A stretch of DNA of 64,000 nucleotides from Saururus chinensis (taxonomy: Eukaryota; Streptophyta; Magnoliopsida; Piperales; Saururaceae): assembly GCA_035235625.1 (NCBI GenBank), contig CP141148.1, positions 36,333,057-36,397,056 of the forward strand, read 5' to 3'. A program made the position numbers and the translations under genes. Below are positions 29,601 through 41,600 of the stretch, piece by piece. Under the pieces are notes generated by a model. The model did no database searches. It had not been told where the DNA came from and saw only the letters and a list, made by a program, of their open reading frames with translations. Numbering within the stretch: position 1 is the first letter of the stretch; the number at the start of each line of letters is the position of its first letter.

Positions 29601-30617
29601 AAGCACAATATTATCATCAATCAACAAACGAATGTCACCTTTGCCTATGATTTCACAAGCTTGATCATTGCCCAAGTAGACATTGCCTAAATCACTAGCT
29701 ACAAAATTCTGCATCAAGTCTTTCCTAGAAGTAGCATGAAATGAAGCACCACTATCAATAATCCAAGCATCACATTTACTTTCCATAGACAATAACATGC
29801 AATCAGCTTCAGCAACATTAACATTGTTTTTAGCATGATTTTGTGCTCCATCATGAGGGGGGTTTGAGCAATACTTCTTCAAGTGACCTTTCTGCCCACA
29901 CTACCAACAAGCCCCATCACCCTTACGGTGTTTAGGCTTGGATCGCCCCCTTCTAGACTTCCCTCTCCATCCTGGTTTGCCTCTTTGAGGTCGTCGCCCC
30001 CTATCTTCCATAGTCAGGGCTGAACCAGATGAAGAAGAACCACCCTTACGACGTGTTTCTTCAGCCAATATCATTCCACACACATCATTCAACTTAAATT
30101 TTTCTGTATTATGGGAACTATGCACAACAACTTTAAATGATTCCCAATCAAATGGCAAAGACTTAAGCAAAGCAATAGACTGTATATCTTCAGTAAAATT
30201 AACATCTACTGCCTCAAGTTGATTAACCAAAGCATGGAACGAATTCAAGTGATTGGCTACAGTCTCATCATCAGACATTTTCAAATCAAAGAAACTGGTC
30301 ACAAGATGTACCTTGTTTGTAGAAGAAGGGCTTGCATATAACCGCTCAAGCAAATCAAAGCATTCCTTCGTGGTCTTGGCCTTCGTGATGTTCGAAGCCA
30401 CCGATGAAGAAATAGATAATCTGACCGCTCCTAGAGCCTTGCGATCAAGCAACTCCCACCTTGCAATCTCTTCTACCTTGTCTTCACCAACTGGCTTGGT
30501 TGTAAACAATGGCTAGTAGAGGTCCTTCTGGTACAAGTAATCTTCAATCTGCATGCGCCAAAATCTATAATTTTGGCCATTGAATTTCTCTATCTTGAAC
30601 TTGCTATCGTCGGCCAT
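26670..30617 (-). pseudogene. Copia gag-pol reading frame interrupted by five in-frame TAG codons
   Basis: One unbroken frame of 1316 codons, counting stops, starts at the ATG at 30617 (MADDSKFKIEKFNGQNY). Seen in order: gag; a CCHC zinc knuckle around 29905-29870; protease IDSGAS; integrase with its HHCC part (HYRLGH...CEHC), HTDVWGP, KSDNGGEY and NGVAERMNRT; reverse transcriptase with DVKTAFLHGDL and YVDDMLIAG; and RNase H with YCDNKSAI and SAEAEY. The frame is cut at 30513-30515, 29901-29903 (inside the zinc knuckle), 29325-29327, 28731-28733 and 27975-27977. All five are TAG, and there is no frameshift. The final stop at 26670 is also TAG. As it stands it cannot make a normal polyprotein, so the copy is presumed inactive. 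Confidence 0.93.
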
Positions 30618-30628
30618 CTCCTCCCGAA

Positions 30629-30640
30629 GCTCCGATACCA
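30629..30640 (-). other. Primer binding site (initiator tRNA-Met type)
   Basis: TGGTATCGGAGC on the minus strand, two bases after the 5' LTR. It matches the usual plant copia site TGGTATCAGAGC, complementary to the 3' end of initiator tRNA-Met, except for one base. Confidence 0.85.
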
Positions 30641-30642
30641 AT

Positions 30643-31196
30643 TGTGGGGAATAAAACTACAGGCCTCACCAAACAGAGTATAAGTTTATTGTACTCTGGT
30701 TCTGGCCGAACATAGTATATAGTTACTGTTCTGGAGTTCTGGGCGAACAGAGTATAGTTTTACTGTTTCCCTACCTGTACAGTGGAAATATGGATCTAAG
30801 AATGCCAATACAAAAGTAAAGTACACAAGAGAATTTAACATGGTTCGGCCTTGCTGCCTACGTCCACGGGATCACACAATTCCACTAAATAGAGAATAAG
30901 AGTACAAGAGAATTACAAGATCTCTCAGCAATGCTCCTCATGCAATACGCAAGAAGAAAACTCCTTCTTCCTCTCAGAATCTCTATTTTCCTTCTCTGTG
31001 CGTGGACTTCTCGATTCTGGGTCGTGGCGGCTGTAACTTCTCTGGAATTCTCTTTGCATCAGAATCCACTCACGGATCAATCTCTCATCCAATCATAAGT
31101 CTCTATAATAAAACTTATTTATAACTTAGATCATACAGGGTAAAGGACAAAACTGCCCTTCACAAAAGAATCCCGTAATTTGTTTCACCGCCAACA
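30643..31196 (-). repeat. 5' LTR of the copia element
   Basis: 554 bp with TG...CA ends. It drives the element on the minus strand and is followed by the primer binding site. Confidence 0.95.
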
Positions 31197-31201
31197 AGTT
31201 G
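31197..31201. repeat. Target-site duplication AGTTG, right copy
   Basis: Identical to 25956-25960. Removing the element and one copy restores continuity of the PPR pseudogene. Confidence 0.9.
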
Positions 31202-33439
31202 CTCCTCAAATCGTTACACATGGTGTTTGGGGTTATATAGTCTCTATGGGACCAAGCTTTTGAGTGTGTATGTTCTTTGTGGAAGCATCGTGGATGCGAG
31301 GAACATGTTTTTTCAACTCGACAGGAGGTATACGTTGCCTTTTGGATGATTAGCGGTTTTACTACGATGGGTTGGTTCGAGTTTGCCTTATTGCTTTACT
31401 CGAAGATGTTGGATATCGGGCGTGGAACCGGATAGATATACATTTCCATATGTGTGATTAAGGTGTGTTGTAATTTATTGGCGATCAGAGTGGGAAGTTT
31501 GATCCACCAATTTTTTTTTTGATGGGTTTAGAGACGAATGGTATCATAGGCAGTTCCTTGATCAAAATGAATACCGAGAATGGCTGTGTAGCGGATGCAC
31601 GTTATGTGCTTGATATCATACGTGAAAGAGGCATAGTTTCCTGGAACGTGATGATTTATGAGTATGCTACAAATAAGGACGTGGAACAGGCACTTGGATT
31701 GTTTCATAAAATGCCACTGCCAGAAGAAAAGCCCAATTCTGTAAGTTTTGCATCTGCCCTTTCAGTTTGTGCCTCTGAGGGAAAACCGAGTATGAGACTT
31801 AGCTTCACTCGCTTGTAATTTAATTATGGGTTTGATTCTCATTCTTCAGTAGCCAACACACCACTAGCCGTGTATTCAAAATGTAGCTATTTGGAAGAGA
31901 CCCGATGCCACGCATTGATTTAGTGGCATGGAACGGAATGATTGCAGGGCTTGTTCAAAATGGGTATAGTGAAGAGGCTTGGGAGGTTTTCTTTAAAATA
32001 CAGTCAACTGGTATGAAGCCTGATTCCATTACATTTGCAGGTTTTCTTCCATTGATTTCAGATATGGCAACTTTGAAACATGGTAAAGAAACTCGTGGCT
32101 ATATAATCAGAAATAGGCTCTATATGGATGTGTTCCTTAAGAGTGCCCTTATTGACATATACTTTAAATGTAGGGACGTAGATATGGCAATTAAAGTGTT
32201 CAATACTACAGTGGCCTTAGATGCGGTTATTTATTGTTCAATGATATCCGGATATGTGTTAAATGGTTTGAACTGCAATGCTCTGCAAATGTTCCGCGTG
32301 TTGCTAAAAGCACAGATTAAACCCAACCCAGTAGCATTGTCCAGAGTTCTGGCAGCATGTGCCTCACTGTCTGATTTAAAAGATGTTATGTAGGTAGTGC
32401 CTTGATGGATATGTATGCTAAATGTGGGAGATCAGACCTCGGCCATCATGTTTTTAAATGCATGGAAGAAAGAGATTTCGTGTTATGGAACAGCATGATC
32501 ACAAACTGTTCTCAGAATGGGCAACCTGAATATGCTATTGGGGTTTTTTGACAAGTCGGATCTGGAGCAAAGCATGACTTCGGCCTGTGCAAATATACCT
32601 GCAATACTATATGGGAAGGAGATTCATGGATACATTTTGAAGGTCCCATGGGTGTCAGATTTATTTGTACTCAGTACCCTTATAGACATGTATGTGAAAT
32701 GTGGATGCCTGACTTCTGCTCGCCAAGTTTTTTATTTAATGCATGGCAAGAATGAGGTTGCGTGGAATAGTATAATTGCCACTTATGGTACCCATGGTCT
32801 AATTAAGGACGCTTTTAGCTTGTTTCATGAAATGGTGGATGCTGGAGTGGAGCCGGACCACATTACGTTTCTCTCGATAATATCAGCTTGTGGTCATGCT
32901 GGCAGAGTTGATGAAGGGTATAAATGTTTTCAGTTTAATGACGACCAAATATGGAATTGATGCTAGAATAGAGCACTATACTTGCATGGTCAATCTTTTT
33001 GGTAGAGCTGGTCGGCTGGGTGAAGCATTTGACATCATAAAGGGCATGCCATTCAAACCTGATTCTGGTGTATGGGGTGCTCTTCTGGGGCCTGCAAGGT
33101 TCATGGCAATATGAACCTCACTGAGCTGCTTCAAGACACCTGCTTGAGCTGGATCCAGGAAATTCTGGTTACTATGTACTAATGTCAAATATTCATGCAG
33201 TAGCTGGTTGATGGGATGGTGTTTGGAAATTAAGAAGCTTGATGAGAGAGAAAGGGGTACAAAAGGTACCTGGTTATAGCTGGATTGAGGTCAATAGCAG
33301 AACTGATATGTTTATTGCCGCAGATAGAGCTCACCCACATTCTGAGCAGATTCATTTACTGTTAAAACATCTCTATTTAGAGCTGCAGGAAGAAGATTAT
33401 GTTTCCCAAATTGACGTGGCTTTAAAACCCATTTCCTAA

Positions 33440-36400
33440 CTTGTCACCACACCATTACCCGTAAGTTGAATAATATTTGGCTTACAATGAAGTTTCGATC
33501 TGGTACAGCTTCAAAATGAGTATCTATCTCACTGCAATGTGTTGCTTACAGCTTTTCGCTACAGTGAAGAGTGATCGGTCAGCACTAATATCCCATTGGA
33601 CTCCTTGTGTGTTCTATGCTAAAGGATTTTTGAGTCCGCTGATTTTGTTGATTTGGTACTGCCCATAATCATATCGCGGCCCTGTTTTGATTACTAAAGA
33701 AAAATGCATCAAGCTGTTTCCTGAGCTTTTCTATCAACAAGAATTGGTGCAGGCCCATTTTTTCTTTGGTACTTGTAACTGGGTTTTGGCATGTATATTC
33801 CTTGTTGGATGCTGCTGCTGCAGTCATTGTGGCACAAGTCGCTGTCAGCTTGCTTGTCTGTGTTTCTTTGCAATTATGCAAACAGTAATCTTTAAATGCA
33901 TGTTGGAGCCAATCTTAATGCCTAAACCTGACTCCAGAAATGAATTACATGTGTCTATGCAAGGATGTTATATGACTTCTTCCTGTGATGTGTTGGTGCA
34001 TTTTGAAGCGAGGTCCATTGGTCTGCGAAATATTCAGCATTTTATGCACTGTCATCACGACTGTCCTTGCCTGTGCACTTCTACACGAGGAACTGAGCAA
34101 TTGCTCTTGTGATAGATATATATACTGTATTATGGGAAAGCTACAAATATTGGATAAGTTAAGAGTAAATACTCTCTAGTTCAAGGTCACGGAAAATAAA
34201 TAATACATATAAATTAAACAAGGCAGAGGCACAACGTTGTGGTGCACCATGTTAGTTAATTACTTCATATAAAAGCTCAAGCTGTTACAAATCTGAATGT
34301 GCATCTATACTCTTTGCGCTGAAAATTTCTATGAAAGTGAGTCTAGCTGTTAATCTTAGCTGCTAATCCTTTAAATTGATTTAATTCGCATTGGTCAGTC
34401 ATTTGAGAATGCTTATTTTGATGCGAGAGAATATAATAGGAGGTGACACAATTGGATGAAGAGTGGTATAATCCTTTCTATTGGGGTTTGGGAATACAAG
34501 AATAATTTTGTCTTTCTGGTGTCTAGGCTTATTTCATTAGTTTAATAAGAAAGAAGATGTTCTTTTACTCAGTTTTAATAAAATCTGGAAAACATTTGTG
34601 ACTACACAAAAAGGAATTTGAATAATGTAAGATAAAAAATAATGAAAAAAATATCTTCTATATTGTCAGAATTACATGGCCGTCCAACTCATACTGTACT
34701 GGTACTCATGCTCCTTAATCACCTCTAAATAAAATGTGTTGAATGTCATCTTAAATATGCAATCAGATTTAGTAGCTAGATTGTAGAACAAATTGTTGTA
34801 GATATTAATTTGTTTTCTCTTAAAGTACATATTAATTGTTGTCTGTGGAGTTTCTTTTTATTGGGAGTTTTGTTGCAACTTTTAACGGTTGAGAAGCTTT
34901 ACAATGTTTTTTCGTGGTTAGTACTTGATAGTGTTTCATAATTTGTTCACAGGCTTGTCCTCTGTAAAGATAGTCGAAAATTGTTAGCAGCAGTAAGATC
35001 ATAGAGAAGTCTCCTTGAGTGCAGCTGCAGCTCACTCTGCCGATGGGTTCCTCATGAGGTGCACATATCCTGAGTCTTCTGCTAGATAGCACTGCTGGAG
35101 GAGTTGTAACCAGAAGTCCTCTAGACTGTAATCTATCTCTCTATGGAGATGGAGTATTTGTTTAAAAACAAATTACCTGTTTCTGGGATCAATCATCCCT
35201 GAAAATGGAAGCAAGCAACAGAATTTGCACCTTGTAAGTTGTTCTTTATCATGCTGCTCTCAGATTGGGAAACTGTGACCCACTTTCTTTCTATTTAGTA
35301 AAAAGGACAGTTTTCGTTGTATTTCTTGTCATTAGTTATTTCTCTAACTAAGTTTTAGTCATCTGAAAAGCTAAAAGAGGGACTGATTTTTAATTGGATG
35401 CTCCGTACAAATCAGGCTGTCAAGCACAAGCTTTTGCAGGTAGTAGACTTTCGCGCTCATTTTATTTTATTATTATTATTATTTTGTTAGCACCGGTACT
35501 CTCTGCACATGGAATGGTTTCACGTGACTAGATTTTCCCATAATCAGCATCTTAATCATCTTTTCAGTGGGCCAGTCGGTACTTAACATTATGTTTTTGG
35601 ATGCATCCATGTGGTCGGTCATTTCGTTTCATCAACCCAAACTTATTTAATCTCCGAAAATTGGATTCGATTGTACCCTTCAAGGAAGACAACATCTAAA
35701 GGAAGTATTAGATTCATTAAGAAAGTATTTACCGGATTTGGGTGCCTCAAAACAACACAGCCAATCATGAGTAAATCCTTCAACTCTCTTCCTCCACTCA
35801 TAAAAGAGGAGTAGCCCACCTTCTAACATGCATTTAACTCTTTTGCATCACATCAAAGCAGAAGGAAACAAGTATGGAATACTGATTAGACATTACACTG
35901 GAGAAGTTTTTCTATAATAAATTCTGCACATGTTCATGTACTAAAAGCAACGTCTAGCTCTTGGTGGGGGCGGAGAAATTAACCATTTGCTGGTATTTGT
36001 AGGCCCTCTTTTTGTCATAAGCATATCTGCCTATCATTCTTTTTTTTTTAAAAAAAAAGAAAGAAGATGCTTCTTCTTTTAAACGATGCCGTTAACCAAC
36101 AAGATTCTCGAACTCCGGATTTGCCCTCCTCTTTTCATTATGCCAGCTCCCTTGCTAGGAAAGAATAATCAATTTACCCTAAAAATGTCAAAGCACACTG
36201 ACCTTTGGATGTATATCAACCACAACTTCTGTATTCCTTTCGGACATCTCATTCTTAAGAAAGGTTGGAAAGAGGAAGAGATACCCGATGTGTCTTCTTT
36301 ATTGAGAACGGGCATTCTGTGATGGGTGATGAATCTCATCTCTTTTTTTCCCCCTTTTTATCTCTGATTTAACTTTGATGATACGTTTGAGATTATGGGG

Positions 36401-38282
36401 GTGAAAGAGACTTCCAAGCAGTCCCAAGCCAGGGATTGTGCTCTTCAAGCTGTCTGGAATTATGCAAAGAATCATCATGTCTTGCCTATCTTTACTTGCT
36501 GCCCCGAGATGGTCTGTAATTTCCCTTCCTACTGACCTGCATGTCTCCAATTGCACCAAAATATTTCTGTTACTGTTCGTCTTTTCTTTGGAGGATTCCA
36601 AGAGTTTATTCTTAAGGGGGATCAGGGGAAGATTCTTGTTTTGATAATGATGATGATGAAAATGTGTGGATGGATGGATGAAAATGTGTGGATGGATGTA
36701 TCTGCTCAGCTTGTGGGCTCGGTATCCTTTTAGTTTTTAAAAGGAAATACTTTTACATTACATCACTGTATAAAATGCCATATTATTTTAAAAGGGTCTT
36801 TGAAATTTAACTCACCTCTCAATAAGAGTTTAGTTTAAAGACTTTTAAGTCATTTTTCATTTCCCATATCATGAATAAGCATGATGTAAAAGGCAAAGGA
36901 GTGACCCCAAAGAGACAAATGAGAGACAGAAGGGGAGAGGAAGGATTAGCTAAATGTCTAATCTATGCGATCAATAATTTGAAAATTTTCTTCTAGCAGA
37001 TATGATGGGTATTGAACATTATGTGTAAGAGGTGGGTCCCTATAGGGGGTCATGAGATATTCTCTGCCACTACTTTTTACTTGAAGGTAGAAGGGCCATG
37101 AAGCAAACGCTCTGTTATATTCGTTTCTTAGTGCTAAGATGCAATATCTCAATAAGTGGCCTTAAATCAAGGGTAGCCACATGAACATTTGCAAGGTGGG
37201 GAACACACTAATTTTGGTGTTCATGACTTCAATTTATTCCATTTTTCAATATCATCTCCTAATTTCGCATTTACTTTTTTTTTTAAAAATGTTTTACTAA
37301 CAAAATCACCTCACATTTACTAATTTATATAAATATTATCATTCCTCGCCTTTCTTTTTTGGTTAATTAGGGGTGTCCAAATTCTTAAGACTTGACTAGA
37401 AACGAATATTGCAATTGACTTTTTAGAGCATTGTATCAGACTCAATCCCTTTAGGCACTTACAATATGTAGTCACAAGCACCACTTAAGTAGAGATATAA
37501 CCGATGTAAGCGGAAACAAAGTTTCATTTCATATTTCTTAAGCCTAATTCTACAAAATGCAAGATGCATTATACAAGAAAGTGCTATGTTTGATTTTTTT
37601 TTAAAAGAAGAAATAAACTGCTGTGGGTCATTGGTGGGGGAAGATGAGCAATATGATCTAAGTGCTTCACATCAATGATTCAATATGGCACATAGTTTTT
37701 TTATTTCATAGTTTTGTGTGGGCCAGGCCAACTTAAAGGTGGCAGGGATGTCGTGCTAGTGAGGAAGGATATGGTAGTCATTAATGGAGAGAGGAGGCCA
37801 GTGGGGGTAAATGTGCATCAGAAAGAACCGACAGGCGGTGGGAAAGAGATGGGGGTTGAAAAAAGATGACGGGAGAGGCCCCCCGACATGATTGATGTGA
37901 CGGTGGATCGCCTTCCACGTATGACGACGATTGTGACGTCATCAAGAGTGATAGATCATTATGTACGTACAAAATATATATTTATTTATTATATTTTTTT
38001 TATTTTAGAAAAACTTAAAACTATGGCAGACTGCCTCAAATGGTATTTTGAAAGAAAATTTTCCACCTTAGCTCACTCATACTCTACTCTAGCCCTAAGT
38101 AATTACGGCTCGTCCTCTAAACGGCGGATAAGGCTTCTTTGTATTTATATTTGTTAATAATTTATCCATTAATGTTTTGTTCGCTAACTTTTTATTTTTT
38201 TTAGGGACATAGTCATTGTCTATAGTAATCTCGTAAATAATTAAATAAAAGTTAAAACAGTTAAAGAGAACGAGAGCTCTAA
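33440..38282. other. Spacer downstream of the PPR pseudogene
   Basis: No supported gene. The open frames at 33687-34112 (141 aa) and 36086-36322 show no known domain, and their composition looks like chance. A small duplication of 'GAAAATGTGTGGATGGATG' lies at about 36658-36696. A palindromic TGACGTCA is at 37934-37941, near CCACGTATGACG, without an adjacent gene. Confidence 0.45.
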
Positions 38283-38469
38283 CTAAATAAATCAACTACC
38301 GTGAGGATATGTGGATTAAGTAAATTAGTATAAAATAATAGTTTAAATTTATATATATTATTTTTTATTTATAATATTACTAAATAAATCAACTACGATA
38401 TGTAGATTAAGTAAATTAGTATATAATGATAGTTTAAATTTATATATATTATTTTTATTTATAATATTA
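38283..38469. repeat. Direct tandem duplication, units of 97 and 90 bp
   Basis: The unit from 38283 to 38379 (starting CTAAATAAATCAACTA) is followed at once by a second copy at 38380-38469. They differ by a short indel and a few substitutions. The sequence is AT-rich and non-coding. Confidence 0.9.
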
Positions 38470-38649
38470 CTATTAGAAAAATTAATTTTAACCAAATAAA
38501 ATTATTAATGTAGGACATAAAAATTGAATAATTAACCTTAAAAAATAATTTAAATATAACATTAAAATACTTATATTTAAATTATTAAAAATTTAAGTAT
38601 AAAAAATGATGCTTAAAAATAAATATATAGAATAAAATTTATTATTTAT

Positions 38650-41600
38650 ATAAGAATTCATATTGTATTTATAATGCCATGTTGTCCAATTACATTTACC
38701 CACAAAATATGTGTAATTATAGAATTTTAGATAAATTTTAGGGGGTTATAAGAGACAAACACCTCGTATATGAGTAGAGCTCAATACAACGAGTGTAATG
38801 AATTAAAGAACGCACAGAACAGAGGTTTGGAGCAAAAGTTATGACATTGGAAAGCATACCATATAAGCGAGGCTTACTTAAAAAGTGCAAGATAATTTAC
38901 CTATGTATGGTCTAGTCTCGAATTGCTCGTCGATACGAGTCCATAGGTACCAAGAACATACAATTTCAACTTCAGAATAAGAAGATATTACATGTTGAAG
39001 TTGAAATAATATTTGATCAAAATAATAATAAAAAATAAGAAAATGATGAAATTGCTAACACCATCAATGATGCCAACGGCTTAGCGTACCACGCAACCTA
39101 TGTGCAACTCGCATGCGCACATATTTGCTACATCAGTGCATCTTGGATATGTAACACTTTGACCACTCACAATTTTTTTGCTATAAATACGAAACTCCTT
39201 GTGATCTTATGGGGGAGTTTCTCTAACTGTGATAAGTCTATTTTTGTTTGTTCAAGCAGTATTCTTAGTTAATTCAAAGTTGTTCTATACAATGAAAGTG
39301 TCTACTCCTTGAGTTGACAACTTTAAAGAGGGGAACGACCTAGAACATGAAAACACTTTGCCCAATGGTCTTAGGCCGAAATCGAGAGAAGTAGCCCAAA
39401 GTGAGAGGAGGTTATGGCCCGCATCGAAAGAATTGGCCTAAGGGGGGGCTCCATCCTTTACCAACGAGCCACATAATGAGAGAAATATCCCCGGGTAAGG
39501 GAATATTTTATCCGCTATCCACGAGCATAAAAGTGAGAAGTATCTCCGAGTAAGGGGAGATTATGTTTGTCACCTATGAGTGTAAAGAGTGAAAAAAACC
39601 TACGGAAAAGAGAATATATGTTTCTTGTCTTTGGGTATAATGAGAGAAACACTCTAAAATAAGAAGTGGCTTTGCCCTTTGTGTCCGAACCTAAAGAGGA
39701 GGACGCCTTAAAGGAAAGAATAATTCTGAAAGCTACTTATAGAATTATAGGGAAGTTTTATGACTATTATGAGTCTATTTTTGTCATTTCAAGAGCTAAT
39801 TTAAGAGTGTTCTACACAATGGAAATATATACTCCCTGAGTTGGCGACTTTAGAGAGAAAAAATGGCCTAGAGCATGAAGATGCTTTACATGATGCCCTT
39901 TGGCCGAAATCGAGAGAAGTAGCTTAGAGCAAGAAGATACTCTAGCCCTCATCGAAAGAAGTGACTCAGATAAGGGGAGGCTCCATCCTTCATCATCCTT
40001 CATCCTTACTCGGGGATGCTTCTATTTGCCGCCTACAAGCATGGAAAGTAAGAAGTGTCTATAGGTAAGGGAGATTATGTATGCTGCCTACAAGCATAAA
40101 GAGAGAAAAACCCAAGGAAAATGAATATTTGTCCATCGCCTTTGGGCACAATGAGAGAAATATTTTGGAATAAGAAGTGGATTTGCCTTCCATCTCTGGA
40201 CTTGAAGGGGAGGATGCCCTAAAGGAAGGAGTAACTCCAACCGCTACTACTTTTAGAATTACAAAGGAGTTTTATGGCTTGTTCTGAGTCCATTTTCGTC
40301 CGTTCAAGAGGCATTTTTAGCTAGTTTGAGAGTGTTCTATACAATGAAAAAAATTTACTCATCGAGTTGGAAACTCTAGAGAGGGAAAATGCCCCAGAGC
40401 ATGAGGAAACTCTACCCGACACCTTTTGGCCAAAATTGAGAGAAGTGACATTGAGTAAGAGGAGGCTCTGGCCTGTATCAAAGAAGTGGCTCGGGTAAGG
40501 GGGGGCTCCATCCTTCAACAATGGGTCATGCAGTGAGAGAAACATCCTTGGGTAAAGGGATATTCTATCTACCGCTTATGAGCACATAACATGAGAAGTG
40601 TCTCTAGGCAAAGGGAGATTTTGTCCACCGCCTATGGGTGAAAGAGTGAGAAAAATATAGGGAAAATAGAATATATGTTCGTCACCTTCAGGCACAATGA
40701 GAGAAGCGTTCTAGAACAAGATGTGGTTCTACCCTCCATCTCTGCACATGGAGGGGAGGACACCCTGAAGCATGAAGGAATGAGTAACTTCAAACACTGT
40801 TACTTCCAGAATTATAGGGGAGTTTTCTGTCCTATTTTGAGCCTATTTTAGTTCATTGAAGAGGCGTTCTTAGCTAATTCCAGCGTGTTTTAAGCAATGA
40901 AAGTAACATTCCTCAAGTTGGAGACTCTAGAGAGGGGAAATAACCCAAAGCATGAGGATACTCTACTTGACGCCCTTAGTCAAAATCGAGAGAAGTGGCC
41001 CTGAGCAAGAGGAGGCTCTAGCCTGCATCGAAAGAAGTGGCCCAGGTAAGGGGAAGCTCTGTCCTTCACTAATAGTCTATACAATGAAAGAAACATCTCA
41101 GGGTAAGGGGGTGTTCTGTCTACTGCCTACGGGCACAAAAAGTTAGAAGTATCTCCGGGTAAGGGGAGATTCTATCTAAAGCTTACATGCATAAAGAGCG
41201 AGAAAACCTAGGAAAAATGGAATGTCTATTTGTCGCCTTCAGGCACAATGAGAAAAATGTTTTGGAATAAGAAGTGGCTTTGCCCTCCGTCTCCAGACCT
41301 GAAGAGGAGGATGCCTTGAAGGAAGGAGTAATTCTGAATGCCATTACTTCTGGAATTATAAGGGAATTTTCTTACCTATTATGAGTCTATTTTTGTCGTT
41401 AGAGAGATGTTCTTAGTTAATTTAAGGGTGTTCTATGTAATGGAAGTATCTACTCATTGAGTTGGAGACCCTAGAGAGGAAAAATGGCTCGAAGTATGAG
41501 GATACTCTTCCCGATGCCTTATGGCCAAAATCAAGAGAAGTGGCCATGAGCAAGAGGAGACTCTGGCCCACATCGAAAGAAGTGGCCTGGGTAAGGGGAG

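Larger units (their letters stand above)
25961..31196 (-). mobile_element. Complete Ty1/copia LTR retrotransposon (5236 bp)
   Basis: Two 554-bp LTRs (25961-26514 and 30643-31196) flank a gag-pol region on the minus strand. The LTRs begin TGTTGG and end CCCCACA when read on that strand. A 5-bp duplication AGTTG marks both sides. The primer binding site follows the 5' LTR and the purine-rich tract precedes the 3' LTR. Domain order protease-integrase-reverse transcriptase-RNase H identifies copia. By hand I count close to 40 differences between the LTRs (roughly 93% identity), mostly transitions, so the insertion is not recent. It sits inside a PPR gene. Confidence 0.97.
25595..33439 (+). pseudogene. 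Pentatricopeptide repeat (PPR, PLS class with E domain) pseudogene split by a copia element
   Basis: Pieces on the plus strand, interrupted by the retrotransposon at 25961-31196. The 5' piece ends ...YCSEASSLQQGGQL, a typical PPR linker, and the reading continues at once after the element (LL...). Further pieces in different frames are 31202-31500 (LLSVYVLCGSIVDARNMF), 31519-31815, 31905-32393 (LKSALIDIYFKCRDVDMA), 32394-32550 (SALMDMYAKCGRSDLG), 32550-32960, 32950-33114 ([22 protein letters not shown]) and 33239-33439 (VPGYSWIEVNSRTDMF, the E motif). At least five frameshifts or stops and missing segments show it is dead. Piece order and wording resemble Arabidopsis At4g21300 (from memory). 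PLS-class PPR proteins bind organellar RNA. It was probably an intronless gene of about 800 codons. Confidence 0.85.

Noticed and set aside
25961-31196. Copia element as a plant-gene carrier
   Set aside because: The interior contains only standard gag-pol domains and LTR signals; no captured gene is visible.
33687-34112. 141-aa plus-strand frame after the PPR pseudogene
   Set aside because: Cys-rich mixed composition without known domain; no conserved context or splice signals.
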